A stretch of DNA of 64,000 nt from Mucilaginibacter sp. 14171R-50 (lineage in GTDB: Bacteria; Bacteroidota; Bacteroidia; Sphingobacteriales; Sphingobacteriaceae). Positions 8,774 to 18,074 of the stretch are shown in pieces. How positions within the stretch are numbered: the stretch's first letter is position 1; every line of letters starts with the position of its first letter. Under the pieces are notes generated by a model, which did not search any database, was not told where the DNA came from, and saw nothing but the letters and a program-made list of their open reading frames with translations. The translations under genes were made by a program, and so were the position numbers. The stretch is from assembly GCF_010093045.1 (NCBI RefSeq), contig NZ_CP048115.1, positions 2,232,001-2,296,000 on the forward strand. The letters run 5' to 3'.

Positions 8774-10120
8774 TCAATTATTATAACCTGGGTTTTGGAT
8801 TAAATTTGGATCTTTTAACTCTTCAGATTGAGGTATAGGAAATATTGAGCCTGTAGATTTCCACAGGGGTTTAATAGGAGTCAGAACGGAGCTAATAGTC
8901 CCGGAACGTTTTAAGTCAAAAAATCGATTACCACTCTCATAAAACAATTCCACCTGTCTTTCATGAAAGATAGTTGTTAGTAACGATGCCTGGGTGGAAC
9001 TGCCCGTGATGTTTCCCAAACCGGCACGGTTCCTTATGATATTCAAATCTGAAAGTGCATCTGCCAGGTGATTTTGCTGTACCCTTGCTTCCGCTCTGAT
9101 CAGATATACCTCTCCAAGTCGCATATACATTGTATATTCGGCATTGGTCCCGGTAGTTATCGTCCGTAGTTTATACTTATAAGGATAAAAATAAGTTGTA
9201 CCTGAAATAATTGTGCTATTTATCCAATTACTTTTCCTGTTATCACCAGGCTCAAATGCATTTAATAAGGATAGTGATATTTGGTAGGAGGGTTTACCTG
9301 AAGCAGGCACAAAACTTAAATTCGAATATCCACTTGTATTCCATAGTTGCAGAATAGCTTCACTGTTATTTGCCAGAAACACATTATTCAAATTAGTTAA
9401 GGTGTATTGTCCAGATGAAATTATTTGTGTCGCCTGTGTTTCCGCATTGGCATAATCTCCGGTATAAAGATATGCTTTAGCTAAAAAAGCGACTGCAACC
9501 CATTTATTTGCCCTGATTTTTTCACCATCGCCAGTATAATTAACTGGTAAAAGTGAAGTTGCCTCTTTAAGATCATCGATGACTTGCTGGTAGATTAACT
9601 TTCCTGAGACTTTTGGAGCCATAGCATTAATAGTGACATTTGTCGAAGTCACTAAAGGAACATCGCCGTAAACGTTGGTTAGCATAAAAAGACAATAAGC
9701 TCTCATAAATAAGGCCTCACCTAAACATTGCGTTTTAACAGAATCCGGGATAGATACTGAGGTTTTAAGACCTTCAATCAAGGCATTAGCTTTATAAATG
9801 GCTGAATAAAGATTTTGCCAGACACTTAACACTCTTGTATTTTCCGAAGTAAGTATGCCATTGGAAAATTCTGTCGAGGTTGCATCAACATTAGTAGTAA
9901 TTAATTCATCAGTATAGGTCGAAACCGCGGGAATAAAATTGCCATCAACCGCACCAAGAACTGTGTAAAGATTTGAAGTAGCTGCATTCAATGAACTACT
10001 GTTATCAAAAACCTTATCGGGGGTTAACTGATTTTTCGGAGGATCTATGCTTAAAACTTTTTTGCAGGAATAATTAACTAAAATCACTGCAAGAATTAAA
10101 AATATATTAACTTTTTTCAT
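8774..10120 (-). CDS. RagB/SusD-family nutrient uptake outer membrane lipoprotein
   Basis: 448-residue surface lipoprotein that captures substrate over its SusC partner. Signal peptide II with Cys at about residue 19 (LVNYSCKK). SusD-like N-terminal TPR region (LWQNLYSAIYKANALIEG, CLGEALFMRAYCLFMLTNVYGDVPLV) and C-terminal SusD domain (MYMRLGEVYLIRAEARVQ, IFHERQVELFYESGNRFFDL) are all present; length is slightly below the usual 480-550. It lies 11 bases after susC. Substrate cannot be read from sequence, and no carbohydrate-active enzyme is nearby. Confidence 0.93.
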   Translation of the reverse strand: MKKVNIFLILAVILVNYSCKKVLSIDPPKNQLTPDKVFDNSSSLNAATSNLYTVLGAVDGNFIPAVSTYTDELITTNVDATSTEFSNGILTSENTRVLSVWQNLYSAIYKANALIEGLKTSVSIPDSVKTQCLGEALFMRAYCLFMLTNVYGDVPLVTSTNVTINAMAPKVSGKLIYQQVIDDLKEATSLLPVNYTGDGEKIRANKWVAVAFLAKAYLYTGDYANAETQATQIISSGQYTLTNLNNVFLANNSEAILQLWNTSGYSNLSFVPASGKPSYQISLSLLNAFEPGDNRKSNWINSTIISGTTYFYPYKYKLRTITTGTNAEYTMYMRLGEVYLIRAEARVQQNHLADALSDLNIIRNRAGLGNITGSSTQASLLTTIFHERQVELFYESGNRFFDLKRSGTISSVLTPIKPLWKSTGSIFPIPQSEELKDPNLIQNPGYNN

Positions 10121-10131
10121 TTGAATAATAA

Positions 10132-13100
10132 TTAAAGAGTAAGTTTTATTCCGGCAGTTAATGTCTTCAGAGGAGGGATTGCGCCTGCCGATGACGAAAT
10201 TTCCGGATCAAATCTTTGTTTGTTAGCTATGACGAATAAATTCTCGCCCCGAACATAAATCTTGATGCCTTTTAACTTCCATTTTTGCAGCAATGAGGAT
10301 TTGAAATTATAAGAAAGAGCAAGGTTCTTTAACCGGATATAGGATGCGTCTGTAAAGAATGATGTACTTGCATCTTGGAAATTTGCGTAGTTGGTTGTTG
10401 CTCCTGAGATTGTGACTACGTCACCAGGTTTTTCCCACCTGTTTACAACATATTGGGGGTCATTTATTACACCTGTGCCGAGCGCTGGAACATATGCAGG
10501 CAAACTGTGTTTCACAAATTCAAAAAATACATCCAATTGAATGCCTTTATAATTAAAATCGTTGCTAAACCCTCCAAATAACTGGGGGCTTGTTTTACCG
10601 GCAATGACAGCATCATCAAGGAAGGAAAGCTGCCCATCTTTGTTGGCATCTTTATATTCAGCTAAGCCGGTTTGAGGATTAACACCCAAAAATTGGAAAG
10701 CCTTTACTATACTCAAATCTTGTCCGACAATATAAGTAGTGGCATAGCTTGACATAGCTAAACCTGGAAAGGATACCAATTTGTTTTTGGGCAAGGTAAT
10801 ATTGAATGAAGCATTCCAACTAAAATTACTTCCTTTGATAGGCTGTGTATTTAATTCAACCTCCAGGCCGGTATTTTGTATGACTGCGGGAAAATTTGCC
10901 TGGTAAGTTGCAAACCCGGTTATATAGGGTATCGCATAAGAAATTAATTGGTTTCCACTGGTATTTTTATACCAGGCCGTTGTAACCAATACGCGATCTT
11001 TCAAAAATCCAAGCTCTAATGCTAATTCAAATTTTTTAGTTGTTTCCCAGCTATAATTTGGATTGGCGACCTTTGATGGGGTAAGCGTTGAAATAGCACC
11101 ATAAGTTGTTCCAGATCTGTAGGTAGATAAGTATTGGTAATCACTGATCTGGTCATTCCCGGTAAGCCCGTAGCTGCTCCGAATTTTTCCATAACTGAGA
11201 AAGCCTAAATTATCTTTGATGAATTTTTCTTCTGAAAATATCCATCCACCGCCAACAGCGTAGAAATTACCAAATTGTCTCCCTGGCCCAAACCTACTTG
11301 AACCGTCTCTTCTCAGGTTGACATTAATAAGGTATTTTTGCCTCCAATTATAATTTATCCGGCCAAAAACCGATTCATATTTATATTCTGAATAACTGTC
11401 TGAATTACCCGTAAGAATGCTAGCTGCTCCGATGTTGCCTAATAGATCAGGGTTACTTACTCCATCACCCTCTATATAATTACCTTGAGTAATGATATGT
11501 TGATATGTGCCACCTAAAAGGGCCGTTAGAACACCATCATTAAAATGTTTAACATAATCGAATTGAGGCTCAATTATATACCTGTTACTGGAGTTATTTG
11601 CAAAAAATGCGGTAGCAATGGGACTGTAACTGGGATCTTCGGAAGAAACCGGTAAGGTTGCTACTTGATTAAGTTTATAAGTATTATAACCAATATTTAA
11701 TTTAGCATCAAAACCAGGCGTAAATGAATATTTAGCAACAGTATTAGCATTTAAATAGCTGGTTGTGCTATGCTGTTTTTGATTAAGTATTGCTACCGGA
11801 TTGGTGATTGTCCAATTATAACTTCCATCACTATTATAAATGGGGAAGTCAGGGGGAGTTGAACCTCCTCTGTCACCGGTAGAATTATATAAAGTACGAT
11901 TGTCATCCCCACTGTAATTTACATTAAAAGAGGTATAAAATTTCTTGTTGGTACTCGTATGGTCAATATTTAAATATCCACCCCCCTTTTTGTAGTTTTC
12001 GTTTCCGGGCAATATCGTTCCCTCATCATGATAGTTTAAATTTACAAGATAATGCGTATTTGCATCTCCACCGGATAGGCTTGCCTGCACATTAGTTACA
12101 TTTGCAGAGCCGCCATAAAAGTATTTTTGCCAATTAGTGGATTTGGTCGTATCCCATACTAATAAATCCGGCGCTGAGTTAACATCCGGAATCAAACCAT
12201 CGTTTTTGTAAGCATCATTTCTCAGCTTGAGATATTGCTGAAGATTTAAATAACTGTTTAACCGGCTCACCCGACTTATTCCCTGATTTACATCAACAGT
12301 AAAATTATCCTTACCTATCGCCCCTTTTTTAGTAGTAATAAGTACCACGCCATTAGCTGCCCTTGATCCATAGATTGCTGTGGCATCGGCATCTTTTAAT
12401 ATTGATATACTTTCGATATCATCTGGATTAATGATACTAAACGGACTTATTCCACCGTTAGCTCCGCCAGCACTGCCAAAAGCATTATAAATAGGTGCTG
12501 ACAAAAATGGCACTCCATCGATAATAAAAAGCGGATCGGTGCCGGAAGCTAAAGTGCCCTGCCCCCTGATTTGAATTTTAATATTACCTCCAGGCAGTCC
12601 ATTTTGTGTTTGCACAAAGACCCCTGGTGCCTGTCCTTGAATAGCGGCAAGCAGATTGCTTACGGGCTGATTTTCTATTTGCGATGATTTAATAGTTGAT
12701 GTGTTTCCAGTATTAAATCGTTTAGTCGTAGTTCCATAGCCAATAACCTGCACCTCATTTAAGGAATTGGCATCCGCTTTTAAGATAATGATTAGACGTT
12801 CAGAAATATTAGTATTAAAAGGTACCTCTATCGTTTGATAGCCCACGAAGCTAACAATCAATATTCCGGTTGTTTTAAGCGGGCTTATTTCAAAGTCACC
12901 ATTCTGATCAGTAATAACTATTGTGGAGCTTTCTTTGAGTTTGACGGTTGCCCCAGGTAAAGTTCCACCGTTTGAATCTGTTACCTTTCCTTTAATCGGA
13001 TTTGCCTGCGATTGTCGCTTATCGTCCTTTGAAGGATTTAATCTAACACCCGTTTGAATAATAACAATTTTGTCATCTATAACTTGATAGCATAATTTAT

Positions 13101-13395
13101 ATCGCGGCAATAAATCATCTAAAACTTGATTTAAAGCCTTTTCCTTAACATGAATGGTCACTTCTTTTTTAGTAACCTCATTTATATCACTGTAGATGAT
13201 TACAATTTTTGCTTTGTCAGCTATTTGATCGAATGCCTCTTTCAAGGTTTTCTTTTCTAAATCTAAGCTGATTTTTTTTGTTAGGTCTTGAGATGCAGCT
13301 ATGCTGCTGGTAAAAGCCAAATTAAAACAGCACCAGAGTGACATGCTTAAAATCAACAGTCTTTTTTTTCGTTTTATGGGTAATGGTTTGTACAT
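10132..13395 (-). CDS. SusC/RagA-family TonB-linked outer membrane protein
   Basis: 1087-residue TonB-dependent transporter. After a signal peptide it carries an STN (secretin/TonB short N-terminal) domain (~45-125), the domain that contacts a FecR anti-sigma, then a carboxypeptidase-D-like regulatory domain (~133-215, KGKVTDSNGGTLPGATVKL), a plug (VIGYGTTTKRFNTGN; DPLFIIDGVPF; SILKDADATAIYGSRAANGV) and the barrel. The STN domain fits the fecR and ECF sigma genes directly upstream: substrate binding would signal to switch on the operon. Pairs with the SusD lipoprotein downstream. Confidence 0.95.
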   Translation of the reverse strand: MYKPLPIKRKKRLLILSMSLWCCFNLAFTSSIAASQDLTKKISLDLEKKTLKEAFDQIADKAKIVIIYSDINEVTKKEVTIHVKEKALNQVLDDLLPRYKLCYQVIDDKIVIIQTGVRLNPSKDDKRQSQANPIKGKVTDSNGGTLPGATVKLKESSTIVITDQNGDFEISPLKTTGILIVSFVGYQTIEVPFNTNISERLIIILKADANSLNEVQVIGYGTTTKRFNTGNTSTIKSSQIENQPVSNLLAAIQGQAPGVFVQTQNGLPGGNIKIQIRGQGTLASGTDPLFIIDGVPFLSAPIYNAFGSAGGANGGISPFSIINPDDIESISILKDADATAIYGSRAANGVVLITTKKGAIGKDNFTVDVNQGISRVSRLNSYLNLQQYLKLRNDAYKNDGLIPDVNSAPDLLVWDTTKSTNWQKYFYGGSANVTNVQASLSGGDANTHYLVNLNYHDEGTILPGNENYKKGGGYLNIDHTSTNKKFYTSFNVNYSGDDNRTLYNSTGDRGGSTPPDFPIYNSDGSYNWTITNPVAILNQKQHSTTSYLNANTVAKYSFTPGFDAKLNIGYNTYKLNQVATLPVSSEDPSYSPIATAFFANNSSNRYIIEPQFDYVKHFNDGVLTALLGGTYQHIITQGNYIEGDGVSNPDLLGNIGAASILTGNSDSYSEYKYESVFGRINYNWRQKYLINVNLRRDGSSRFGPGRQFGNFYAVGGGWIFSEEKFIKDNLGFLSYGKIRSSYGLTGNDQISDYQYLSTYRSGTTYGAISTLTPSKVANPNYSWETTKKFELALELGFLKDRVLVTTAWYKNTSGNQLISYAIPYITGFATYQANFPAVIQNTGLEVELNTQPIKGSNFSWNASFNITLPKNKLVSFPGLAMSSYATTYIVGQDLSIVKAFQFLGVNPQTGLAEYKDANKDGQLSFLDDAVIAGKTSPQLFGGFSNDFNYKGIQLDVFFEFVKHSLPAYVPALGTGVINDPQYVVNRWEKPGDVVTISGATTNYANFQDASTSFFTDASYIRLKNLALSYNFKSSLLQKWKLKGIKIYVRGENLFVIANKQRFDPEISSSAGAIPPLKTLTAGIKLTL

Positions 13396-13595
13396 AGAAA
13401 AAACATTAATGGAAGTTTAAAGAATAATTACAAATCAGGTTATAACTATATAAGAGATGTGGCGGTGACTTATCACAAGGCCAAAGAATAGGCAATAGCA
13501 AGCCCATAAAGCAAGTTTTCATATTTTTGCGGTTAGTTTTTATTAGAATTTTTACTGGTTTTCGAGCGCTGCTCTAACTATTCACGATACAGCCT

Positions 13596-14648
13596 TTAGC
13601 GTTCATCACACCCCCCTTGTAAAATATATCGTTCATTTTTATAGACCACTTTTGCATTTATTGCAGCGGCCAATTGGTCAAGCACAATTTTGATGGGTTT
13701 TGTGGTATCAAACTCGCCATAGCATAAACATTGGACTGATTTATTTTCCAACTCAATTGACAGATTATAATATCTACGAAAGTCTGCTATTACATCCGGT
13801 ACAGGTGTTCCGTTGTAAGTTAAAATTCCGTCCCTCCTTTTTATTTCAGGCTGAATGTTCGGTACACTGTCTGTCTTTAGCGTGCGAGTTTCTTTAGTAA
13901 AATCTGCACTTTGGTTAGGTTTTAGCGTTACTTGTTTGATTTTTGCATTAGTTGCTGACCAAACTGAAACCTTGACGATTCCGGTAACCACCGTAACTGT
14001 TACTTTATGTTGTTTTTCAAAAGCCCGGATATTGAAAGAGGTGCCCACAACTTCCGTCTGTATCTGTCCGGTGTGAATGATGAAGGGGTGTTTTTTGTCT
14101 TTGGCTACCTCAAAAAAAGCTTCGCCTTCCAGTTTTACCTCGCGAAATTTACCTATTAACTGATCTTTATATTCAAGAGAACTGGAAGGACTCAGCCAAA
14201 TCTTTGTGCCGTCATATAGTTGAAGTATCCTTTTTTCCGCTGGCCGGGTGACTACATATTGCAATTGTTTAGCGTTTCTAAATTTATAGCGATTCTTAAA
14301 ATACTGGTTAAAAAATAACAATGTGGAAGCTATGAGCACAAGCCAGAGAGCTGCGATTTTCAGCCATTTTTTTATACTATAATTTTTTTTTGATTTTGAC
14401 TCATGAGCACTTCGATCGCTAATCTCTTTTATGATTATTGATTTTACTTTGCTAACCGCAGTTTCGGTTTTTCCTATGCTGCCCTCATCATGTTCTACAA
14501 ATCCCAATTCAGCACGTATGAGGGCCTTCAATACTTTTTCATTTTCGCCATCATCAAAATATAACAATAGCTGCCTTACCTCTTCGGGGGTGCAATTGTC
14601 TTCCAAATATTTTACAAAGAGCTTGTAAATGGATGATTGATTATTCAC
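13596..14648 (-). CDS. FecR-family anti-sigma factor
   Basis: 350 residues. Cytoplasmic N-terminal ~90 residues that should bind the sigma factor, one membrane helix (~95-115, WLKIAALWLVLIASTLLFF), a periplasmic FecR domain (~130-230: LYDGTKIWLSPSSSLEY, LEGEAFFEVAKDKKHPF, VVGTSFNIRA) and a C-terminal DUF4974 domain with LTYNGTPVPDVIADFRRYY. It transmits the signal from the STN domain of the SusC protein to the ECF sigma encoded 58 bases upstream. Standard length and order for this family. Confidence 0.94.
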   Translation of the reverse strand: MNNQSSIYKLFVKYLEDNCTPEEVRQLLLYFDDGENEKVLKALIRAELGFVEHDEGSIGKTETAVSKVKSIIIKEISDRSAHESKSKKNYSIKKWLKIAALWLVLIASTLLFFNQYFKNRYKFRNAKQLQYVVTRPAEKRILQLYDGTKIWLSPSSSLEYKDQLIGKFREVKLEGEAFFEVAKDKKHPFIIHTGQIQTEVVGTSFNIRAFEKQHKVTVTVVTGIVKVSVWSATNAKIKQVTLKPNQSADFTKETRTLKTDSVPNIQPEIKRRDGILTYNGTPVPDVIADFRRYYNLSIELENKSVQCLCYGEFDTTKPIKIVLDQLAAAINAKVVYKNERYILQGGCDER

Positions 14649-14706
14649 TGTTGTATTTTATCACAACATGCAAAAAGAAGATTTTTACACTATCTAAATT
14701 TAAAAT

Positions 14707-15306
14707 TTATTTGCGATGAGTTAAAAGTTGCTCAAGAATGAATAAGACAATTATATTTTTATTCAATAGAAAATGTTGCTTAACGGTTTTATTAGCTTTT
14801 ACTATCTGATTGCTAATTGTTGAGGTGGAAATTCCTAATAAGTTACTCACTTCTTCGTAACTTTTGCCTTCCAATTTACATAAGGTGTATATTTGCTTTC
14901 TTTGGGGAGGGAGAGTACCAATTGCTATTTGTAGAAAGTCGAGATTTTCTTCAGAAAGATTTGATTCTTCATTATTTGTTTCATAATCCGCATACGATAT
15001 TACCAATTTTTCAATTAGCCGGTTATCCTTGGCTATTTTCCGGAAATGCATGTAAACCATATTTTCCGCAACTTTATTAAGAAAGGATTTAAAGGAACCT
15101 TCCTGTTTTATATTTTTCCTAATTTCCCAAATTTTCAAGAACAGGTCTTGTAATAGTTCCTGCGCAATGTCTTCATCTTTAACCAATCGAAGGATATTCC
15201 TGTAGATTGGTTGGCTAAATTGGTCGTACAAAACGGTAAAGGCCCGCTCACTTCCTTGCTGGAGTTGCTGAATTAGAAGCTTTAAATTTTCATTATCTAA
15301 ATCCAT
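14707..15306 (-). CDS. ECF sigma-70 factor
   Basis: 199 residues. Region 2 (~18-85: FTVLYDQFSQPIYRNILRLV, IAQELLQDLFLKIWE) binds core polymerase and the -10 element; region 4 (~135-185: LPPQRKQIYTLCKLEG, YEEVSNLLGISTSTISNQ) binds the -35 element. First gene of the minus-strand susCD unit and followed by its FecR partner, the usual Bacteroidota arrangement. A short imperfect dyad (TTGAA-AA-TTCAA) lies just upstream. A hydrophobic tail at residues 180-195 is a minor oddity seen in some members. Confidence 0.94.
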   Translation of the reverse strand: MDLDNENLKLLIQQLQQGSERAFTVLYDQFSQPIYRNILRLVKDEDIAQELLQDLFLKIWEIRKNIKQEGSFKSFLNKVAENMVYMHFRKIAKDNRLIEKLVISYADYETNNEESNLSEENLDFLQIAIGTLPPQRKQIYTLCKLEGKSYEEVSNLLGISTSTISNQIVKANKTVKQHFLLNKNIIVLFILEQLLTHRK

Positions 15307-15373
15307 TAGCTCAATTATTGAAAATTCAATACCGAGCTATTTAGAAATTGAGTTGCTCCACCGTATAAATACA

Positions 15374-15483
15374 ATAGGGTCGGTAGCTCACAGATTCTAA
15401 TGCCGAAAGGCTCTGGTAAAGCCCATCCACTCTAACTTAATAGGATGGATTCCCACAAAAGAATAAGCAAGCGCCGACCCTAT
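15374..15483. ncRNA. 110-nt foldable element, 6S-like RNA candidate
   Basis: ATAGGGTCGG (15374-15383) pairs perfectly with CCGACCCTAT (15474-15483), closing a 110-base element. Inside, CCATCC (15423-15428) pairs with GGATGG (15443-15448), GCC-GAAA-GGC forms a small tetraloop stem (15402-15411), and ATTCT/AGAAT can close a further stem. Length and the long-closing-stem layout resemble 6S-type RNAs such as the Bacteroidota 6S-Flavo motif, but no sequence match was tested. Strand is undecided; on the minus strand it would lie upstream of the sigma gene. The rest of the 470-base gap (15307-15775) shows only AT-rich DNA and a promoter for the next gene. Confidence 0.4.
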
Positions 15484-15749
15484 CGCAATATACAGGGTAC
15501 AGCGCTTTACTTACACTCGCGGGGAAAATTTACCAGATTTATCGGGCGAGGCTCGTAAACGATGAATAATTATTTAGACATCGCAAAAATAATCTTATAT
15601 TATACAATTACTTCCTATAAATAGATAATAATTGCGTTAAACAAATTTAATGAAAAGTAGACTTAAAAACAATATAAATATACAAATAATGTCTATTAAT
15701 AGATTTTATTTGCATATAATCTACTGATTTTCAATTGTTTCCATCTTTA

Positions 15750-15757
15750 TATATTTG
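15750..15757 (+). promoter_or_regulatory. Bacteroidota-type -7 box
   Basis: TATATTTG fits the Bacteroidota -7 consensus TAnnTTTG, with a TTTT run 19 bases upstream in place of the -33 element. It lies 18 bases before the ATG of the XRE gene at 15776. Confidence 0.45.
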
Positions 15758-15775
15758 TTTAAGTGATTGTAAAGA

Positions 15776-16090
15776 ATGGAAGAACCAAGATTAAATAGGA
15801 TAAGCATTGTACTTGATGAATTAAAATTGGATCAGATTGATTTAGCAGCTATTTTAAAAGTTTCTAAGGATACCGTTTCAAGGTGGTGTAGGAATGTCAA
15901 TCAGCCCAAGCTCTCCGATATTTATAATATAGCAAAAATTTGCCGAATCGATATAACTAGGCTAATCGAACCAACTGACTGGAAAAATGAAACAGGGAAT
16001 TCTGTATTGCAGGATTATTTAGAAATGAAAAAGTTGGCTAAAACTCAGACTAAAAGATCGAATAATTCAAAAAGGCGAAAATCCCCTTAA
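15776..16090 (+). CDS. XRE-type helix-turn-helix protein
   Basis: 104 residues. Residues ~18-66 form a lambda-repressor-like HTH (IDLAAILKVSKDTVSRWCRN, then QPKLSDIYNIAKICRIDITR). The last ~25 residues are strongly basic (KKLAKTQTKRSNNSKRRKSP) and may add non-specific DNA contact. It stands alone, with no toxin-like partner beside it. Small DNA-binding regulator; targets unknown. Confidence 0.75.
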   Translation: MEEPRLNRISIVLDELKLDQIDLAAILKVSKDTVSRWCRNVNQPKLSDIYNIAKICRIDITRLIEPTDWKNETGNSVLQDYLEMKKLAKTQTKRSNNSKRRKSP

Positions 16091-16165
16091 GAGCAATTGT
16101 TAGATTTAAGTGCATCCTTTATAATTGACATTATGCTAAATAAATATGATTCAATTTGAATTTCG

Positions 16166-16741
16166 TCAGAGAGGGTATTTATTTTTCACCTTTAGCATTA
16201 GGTAATCGTTAGCATTATTGGAATCGAAGACGGCAAGATCATCGTAATACTTATTAGCCAATTCTTTGTAACTATTAAACCGGGTTCTTCTCTGCGTTAT
16301 TTGATTACTGTTAAACTTCCAGGACTCATCACCACCTAATCTAAACGTAAGTTCTCTATAAATCTCGGCCCTCAGCACCTTTAAATAAAAATCCTGCATT
16401 TTTAATGTGATCGCTTTTTCAACCATGTTTTTAGCCGTAACCAGGTTATTGAACGCGGTTTTATTTCCCAGGTCAGGATTTACTATCACCCTATTTAAAC
16501 TTAAATAAAGCACAGCCCTAAAAAACAAACTGGTGGTATCATTTGGGTGAAGTTTTAAGTTTTTGTCCAGGCTGTCTGTTAAAGCAGCGTATTTATTTGG
16601 TTTACGGCTGCCAATTGTACCATCATTTATATAGATCAATCCCGATCTGACCTGCACCGGTAACTGTGCAAAGATGAAAGTTGATTTTAAGGATAGAAAT
16701 ATCAGGAACAAAAAAAACAGGTTATGCTTTCTCATCAACAA
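16166..16741 (-). CDS. Exported TPR-like protein of unknown function
   Basis: 191 residues beginning with a strong signal peptide (KHNLFFLFLIFLSLKSTFIFAQ region, residues ~4-26). The mature part is helical with TPR-like spacing (LDKNLKLHPNDTTSLFFRAVLY; MVEKAITLKMQDFYLKVLRAEIY). Probably periplasmic. It starts at ATG 16741, or two codons later. Neighbours (XRE gene convergent, an 85-residue orphan upstream) give no functional clue. Confidence 0.6.
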   Translation of the reverse strand: MLMRKHNLFFLFLIFLSLKSTFIFAQLPVQVRSGLIYINDGTIGSRKPNKYAALTDSLDKNLKLHPNDTTSLFFRAVLYLSLNRVIVNPDLGNKTAFNNLVTAKNMVEKAITLKMQDFYLKVLRAEIYRELTFRLGGDESWKFNSNQITQRRTRFNSYKELANKYYDDLAVFDSNNANDYLMLKVKNKYPL

Positions 16742-16819
16742 AAGATTTAGTGTATTATTAATTTTCTTTATAATCTTTTAATAATCAAACAAATTATGCA
16801 ACGCGTGGTCTACCTAAAT

Positions 16820-17077
16820 TTAGATACTATTATAAGAGCCGTCCAGATATGCTTTATACCTTAAATAATCGATTAACTCCGTTTTTTGACTATTACTTAG
16901 GTCTGTGTATAACATAACTGCGCTATTTCTGAAATCCATAAAATTAATATACCAGCCATTTCGTTCTTTAGAATTCAGCAACCCCTCATCTGTTAACAAC
17001 TGAATAAGACCGACAATCACCTGATAACCCAACACGCTATAGACTGGATGGTTATCAAATAAATCGATTCTTTTCAT
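16820..17077 (-). CDS. Hypothetical protein, 85 residues
   Basis: Not recognised. Balanced, soluble-looking composition with alternating helices (SVLGYQVIVGLIQLLTDEGL; DLSNSQKTELIDYLRYKAYL), so it is probably a real coding region. It is 78 bases upstream of the exported TPR-like gene on the same strand and could be co-transcribed with it. No signal peptide or motif is visible. Confidence 0.5.
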   Translation of the reverse strand: MKRIDLFDNHPVYSVLGYQVIVGLIQLLTDEGLLNSKERNGWYINFMDFRNSAVMLYTDLSNSQKTELIDYLRYKAYLDGSYNSI

Positions 17078-17173
17078 TTCCTGAACGTATCCGCATTACA
17101 AATGGTTTAGGCCAGGCAAACGCTTAAGCAGGCATTCACAAAATTAATTTTAACGCACCAGGGAGAAATACCC

Positions 17174-17210
17174 GTATCTCCCGAATTTCTACCAGTCTAT
17201 CCCGAAAAAG
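17174..17210 (+). promoter_or_regulatory. Phased CCC direct-repeat element B
   Basis: GTATCTCCCGAATTT, 12 bases, CCCGAAAAAG, with CCCGAA units 21 bases apart. It matches element A (3896-3932, opposite strand) at 32 of 37 positions. It points toward the 3' end of the XRE gene rather than at a gene start, so it may be an orphaned promoter left by rearrangement. Confidence 0.45.
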
Positions 17211-17264
17211 AATGATCTATGAAATTGAAACAGCGAAAAGAGTTGAAAACTGCTATTAGCTAAC

Positions 17265-17495
17265 CTACTTATTGAACTCCAATAATTCTTTGGGGTCAAC
17301 CTCAAGGGCTTTCGCCAGCTCGGCAAGAGAGAGAAGGGTTATGTTTTGTTTTCCGCTTTCATACCGTTGAATATCTGCGTATTCTACGTTGCATAGCAGT
17401 GACATTTTACGGAGAGTCAGGTTTTTAGACTGTCTTAAAAATTTAAGACGCTTTCCAAATTGAATTAATATTCCTTTATCTAAATCGCTAACCAT
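17265..17495 (-). CDS. XRE-type transcriptional regulator, 76 residues
   Basis: Compact HTH_3 protein (residues ~10-70: GKRLKFLRQSKNLTLRKMSL, NVEYADIQRYESGKQNITLL, LAELAKALEVDPKELLEF), the single-domain form typical of antitoxins and phage- or island-type regulators. A perfect dyad GTTGTGGCATACCACAAC lies 49 bases upstream of its start, a likely autoregulatory operator. The divergent 79-residue gene at 17630 is a possible partner under the same operator. Confidence 0.82.
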   Translation of the reverse strand: MVSDLDKGILIQFGKRLKFLRQSKNLTLRKMSLLCNVEYADIQRYESGKQNITLLSLAELAKALEVDPKELLEFNK

Positions 17496-17543
17496 TATCC
17501 TCGTAAATGATCAGGGAAATTGTAATAATATAATATTAATACC

Positions 17544-17561
17544 GTTGTGGCATACCACAAC
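17544..17561. promoter_or_regulatory. Operator-like dyad GTTGTG-N6-CACAAC, copy 1
   Basis: GTTGTGGCATACCACAAC: 7-bp perfect arms around CATA, in the divergent gap between the XRE gene (start 17495) and the small gene at 17630. A second site with identical outer arms is at 18003-18020. Likely bound by the XRE protein. Confidence 0.5.
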
Positions 17562-17629
17562 AAAGGTTAACTTTGATAGTTATTATATAGTCACCCTTAT
17601 AGTGGCGTTTAAAAATAAAATTGTTTAAA

Positions 17630-17866
17630 ATGAGCAATGACGTATCGTTTTTAGAAAAAAAAATAGAAAGTCTGTTTGGAGAGGAACCGTTCAACGACGT
17701 GGACGAAGAACTTTTCAGATGGTTGATGTTTGCTTATTTTGATAAGGGAAGCAACATCAAAAACTTGGATGCCTCGAATTTTGAAATGTTCAAAGGCAAG
17801 CTCGCCGTGTTGATCGATGCGGTATACGAGTGGCACCAGGGTAGAATGAAACTCGAAAAATCCTAA
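17630..17866 (+). CDS. Hypothetical small acidic protein, 78 residues
   Basis: Not recognised. Start is ATG 17630 (an in-frame TTG at 17621 is less likely). Acidic and helical, with no signal peptide or membrane segment (FLEKKIESLFGEEPFNDVDE; LFRWLMFAYFDKGSNIKNLD; LAVLIDAVYEWHQGRMKLEK). It is divergent from the XRE regulator and shares its operator-like dyad, so the two may form a small regulated unit; it shows no toxin motif. Confidence 0.55.
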   Translation: MSNDVSFLEKKIESLFGEEPFNDVDEELFRWLMFAYFDKGSNIKNLDASNFEMFKGKLAVLIDAVYEWHQGRMKLEKS

Positions 17867-18002
17867 CAGTAATCGTCCATCTAAATAGGCCTTATTTACA
17901 AAGAATAGCTTTGAGCGCTGACTTATAAGATCTTCGGACGTTTATAGCGGGTAAACTCTACGCTTAGATTTTCCTGGAGGTTGGATGCCGGTCGATAGGC
18001 GC

Positions 18003-18020
18003 GTTGTGGAACAACACAAC
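18003..18020. promoter_or_regulatory. Operator-like dyad GTTGTG-N6-CACAAC, copy 2
   Basis: GTTGTGGAACAACACAAC has the same outer arms and spacing as 17544-17561, and both copies are preceded by C or G and followed by AAA. It lies in a 346-base gap (17867-18212) with no start codon of a real gene just downstream; a terminator follows at 18075. The gap otherwise shows nothing recognisable. Confidence 0.4.
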
Positions 18021-18074
18021 AAAATTGTTACAAATCAAAATTGGTTTTTAGACATAAAGATCCCTGAAAAAGAG

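Noticed and set aside
13406..13522. 38-residue minus-strand frame between FecR and SusC genes (starts MKTCFMGLLLPILWPC)
   Set aside because: Looks signal-like but the rest is not protein-like and the spot is the expected susC promoter/leader; probably chance.
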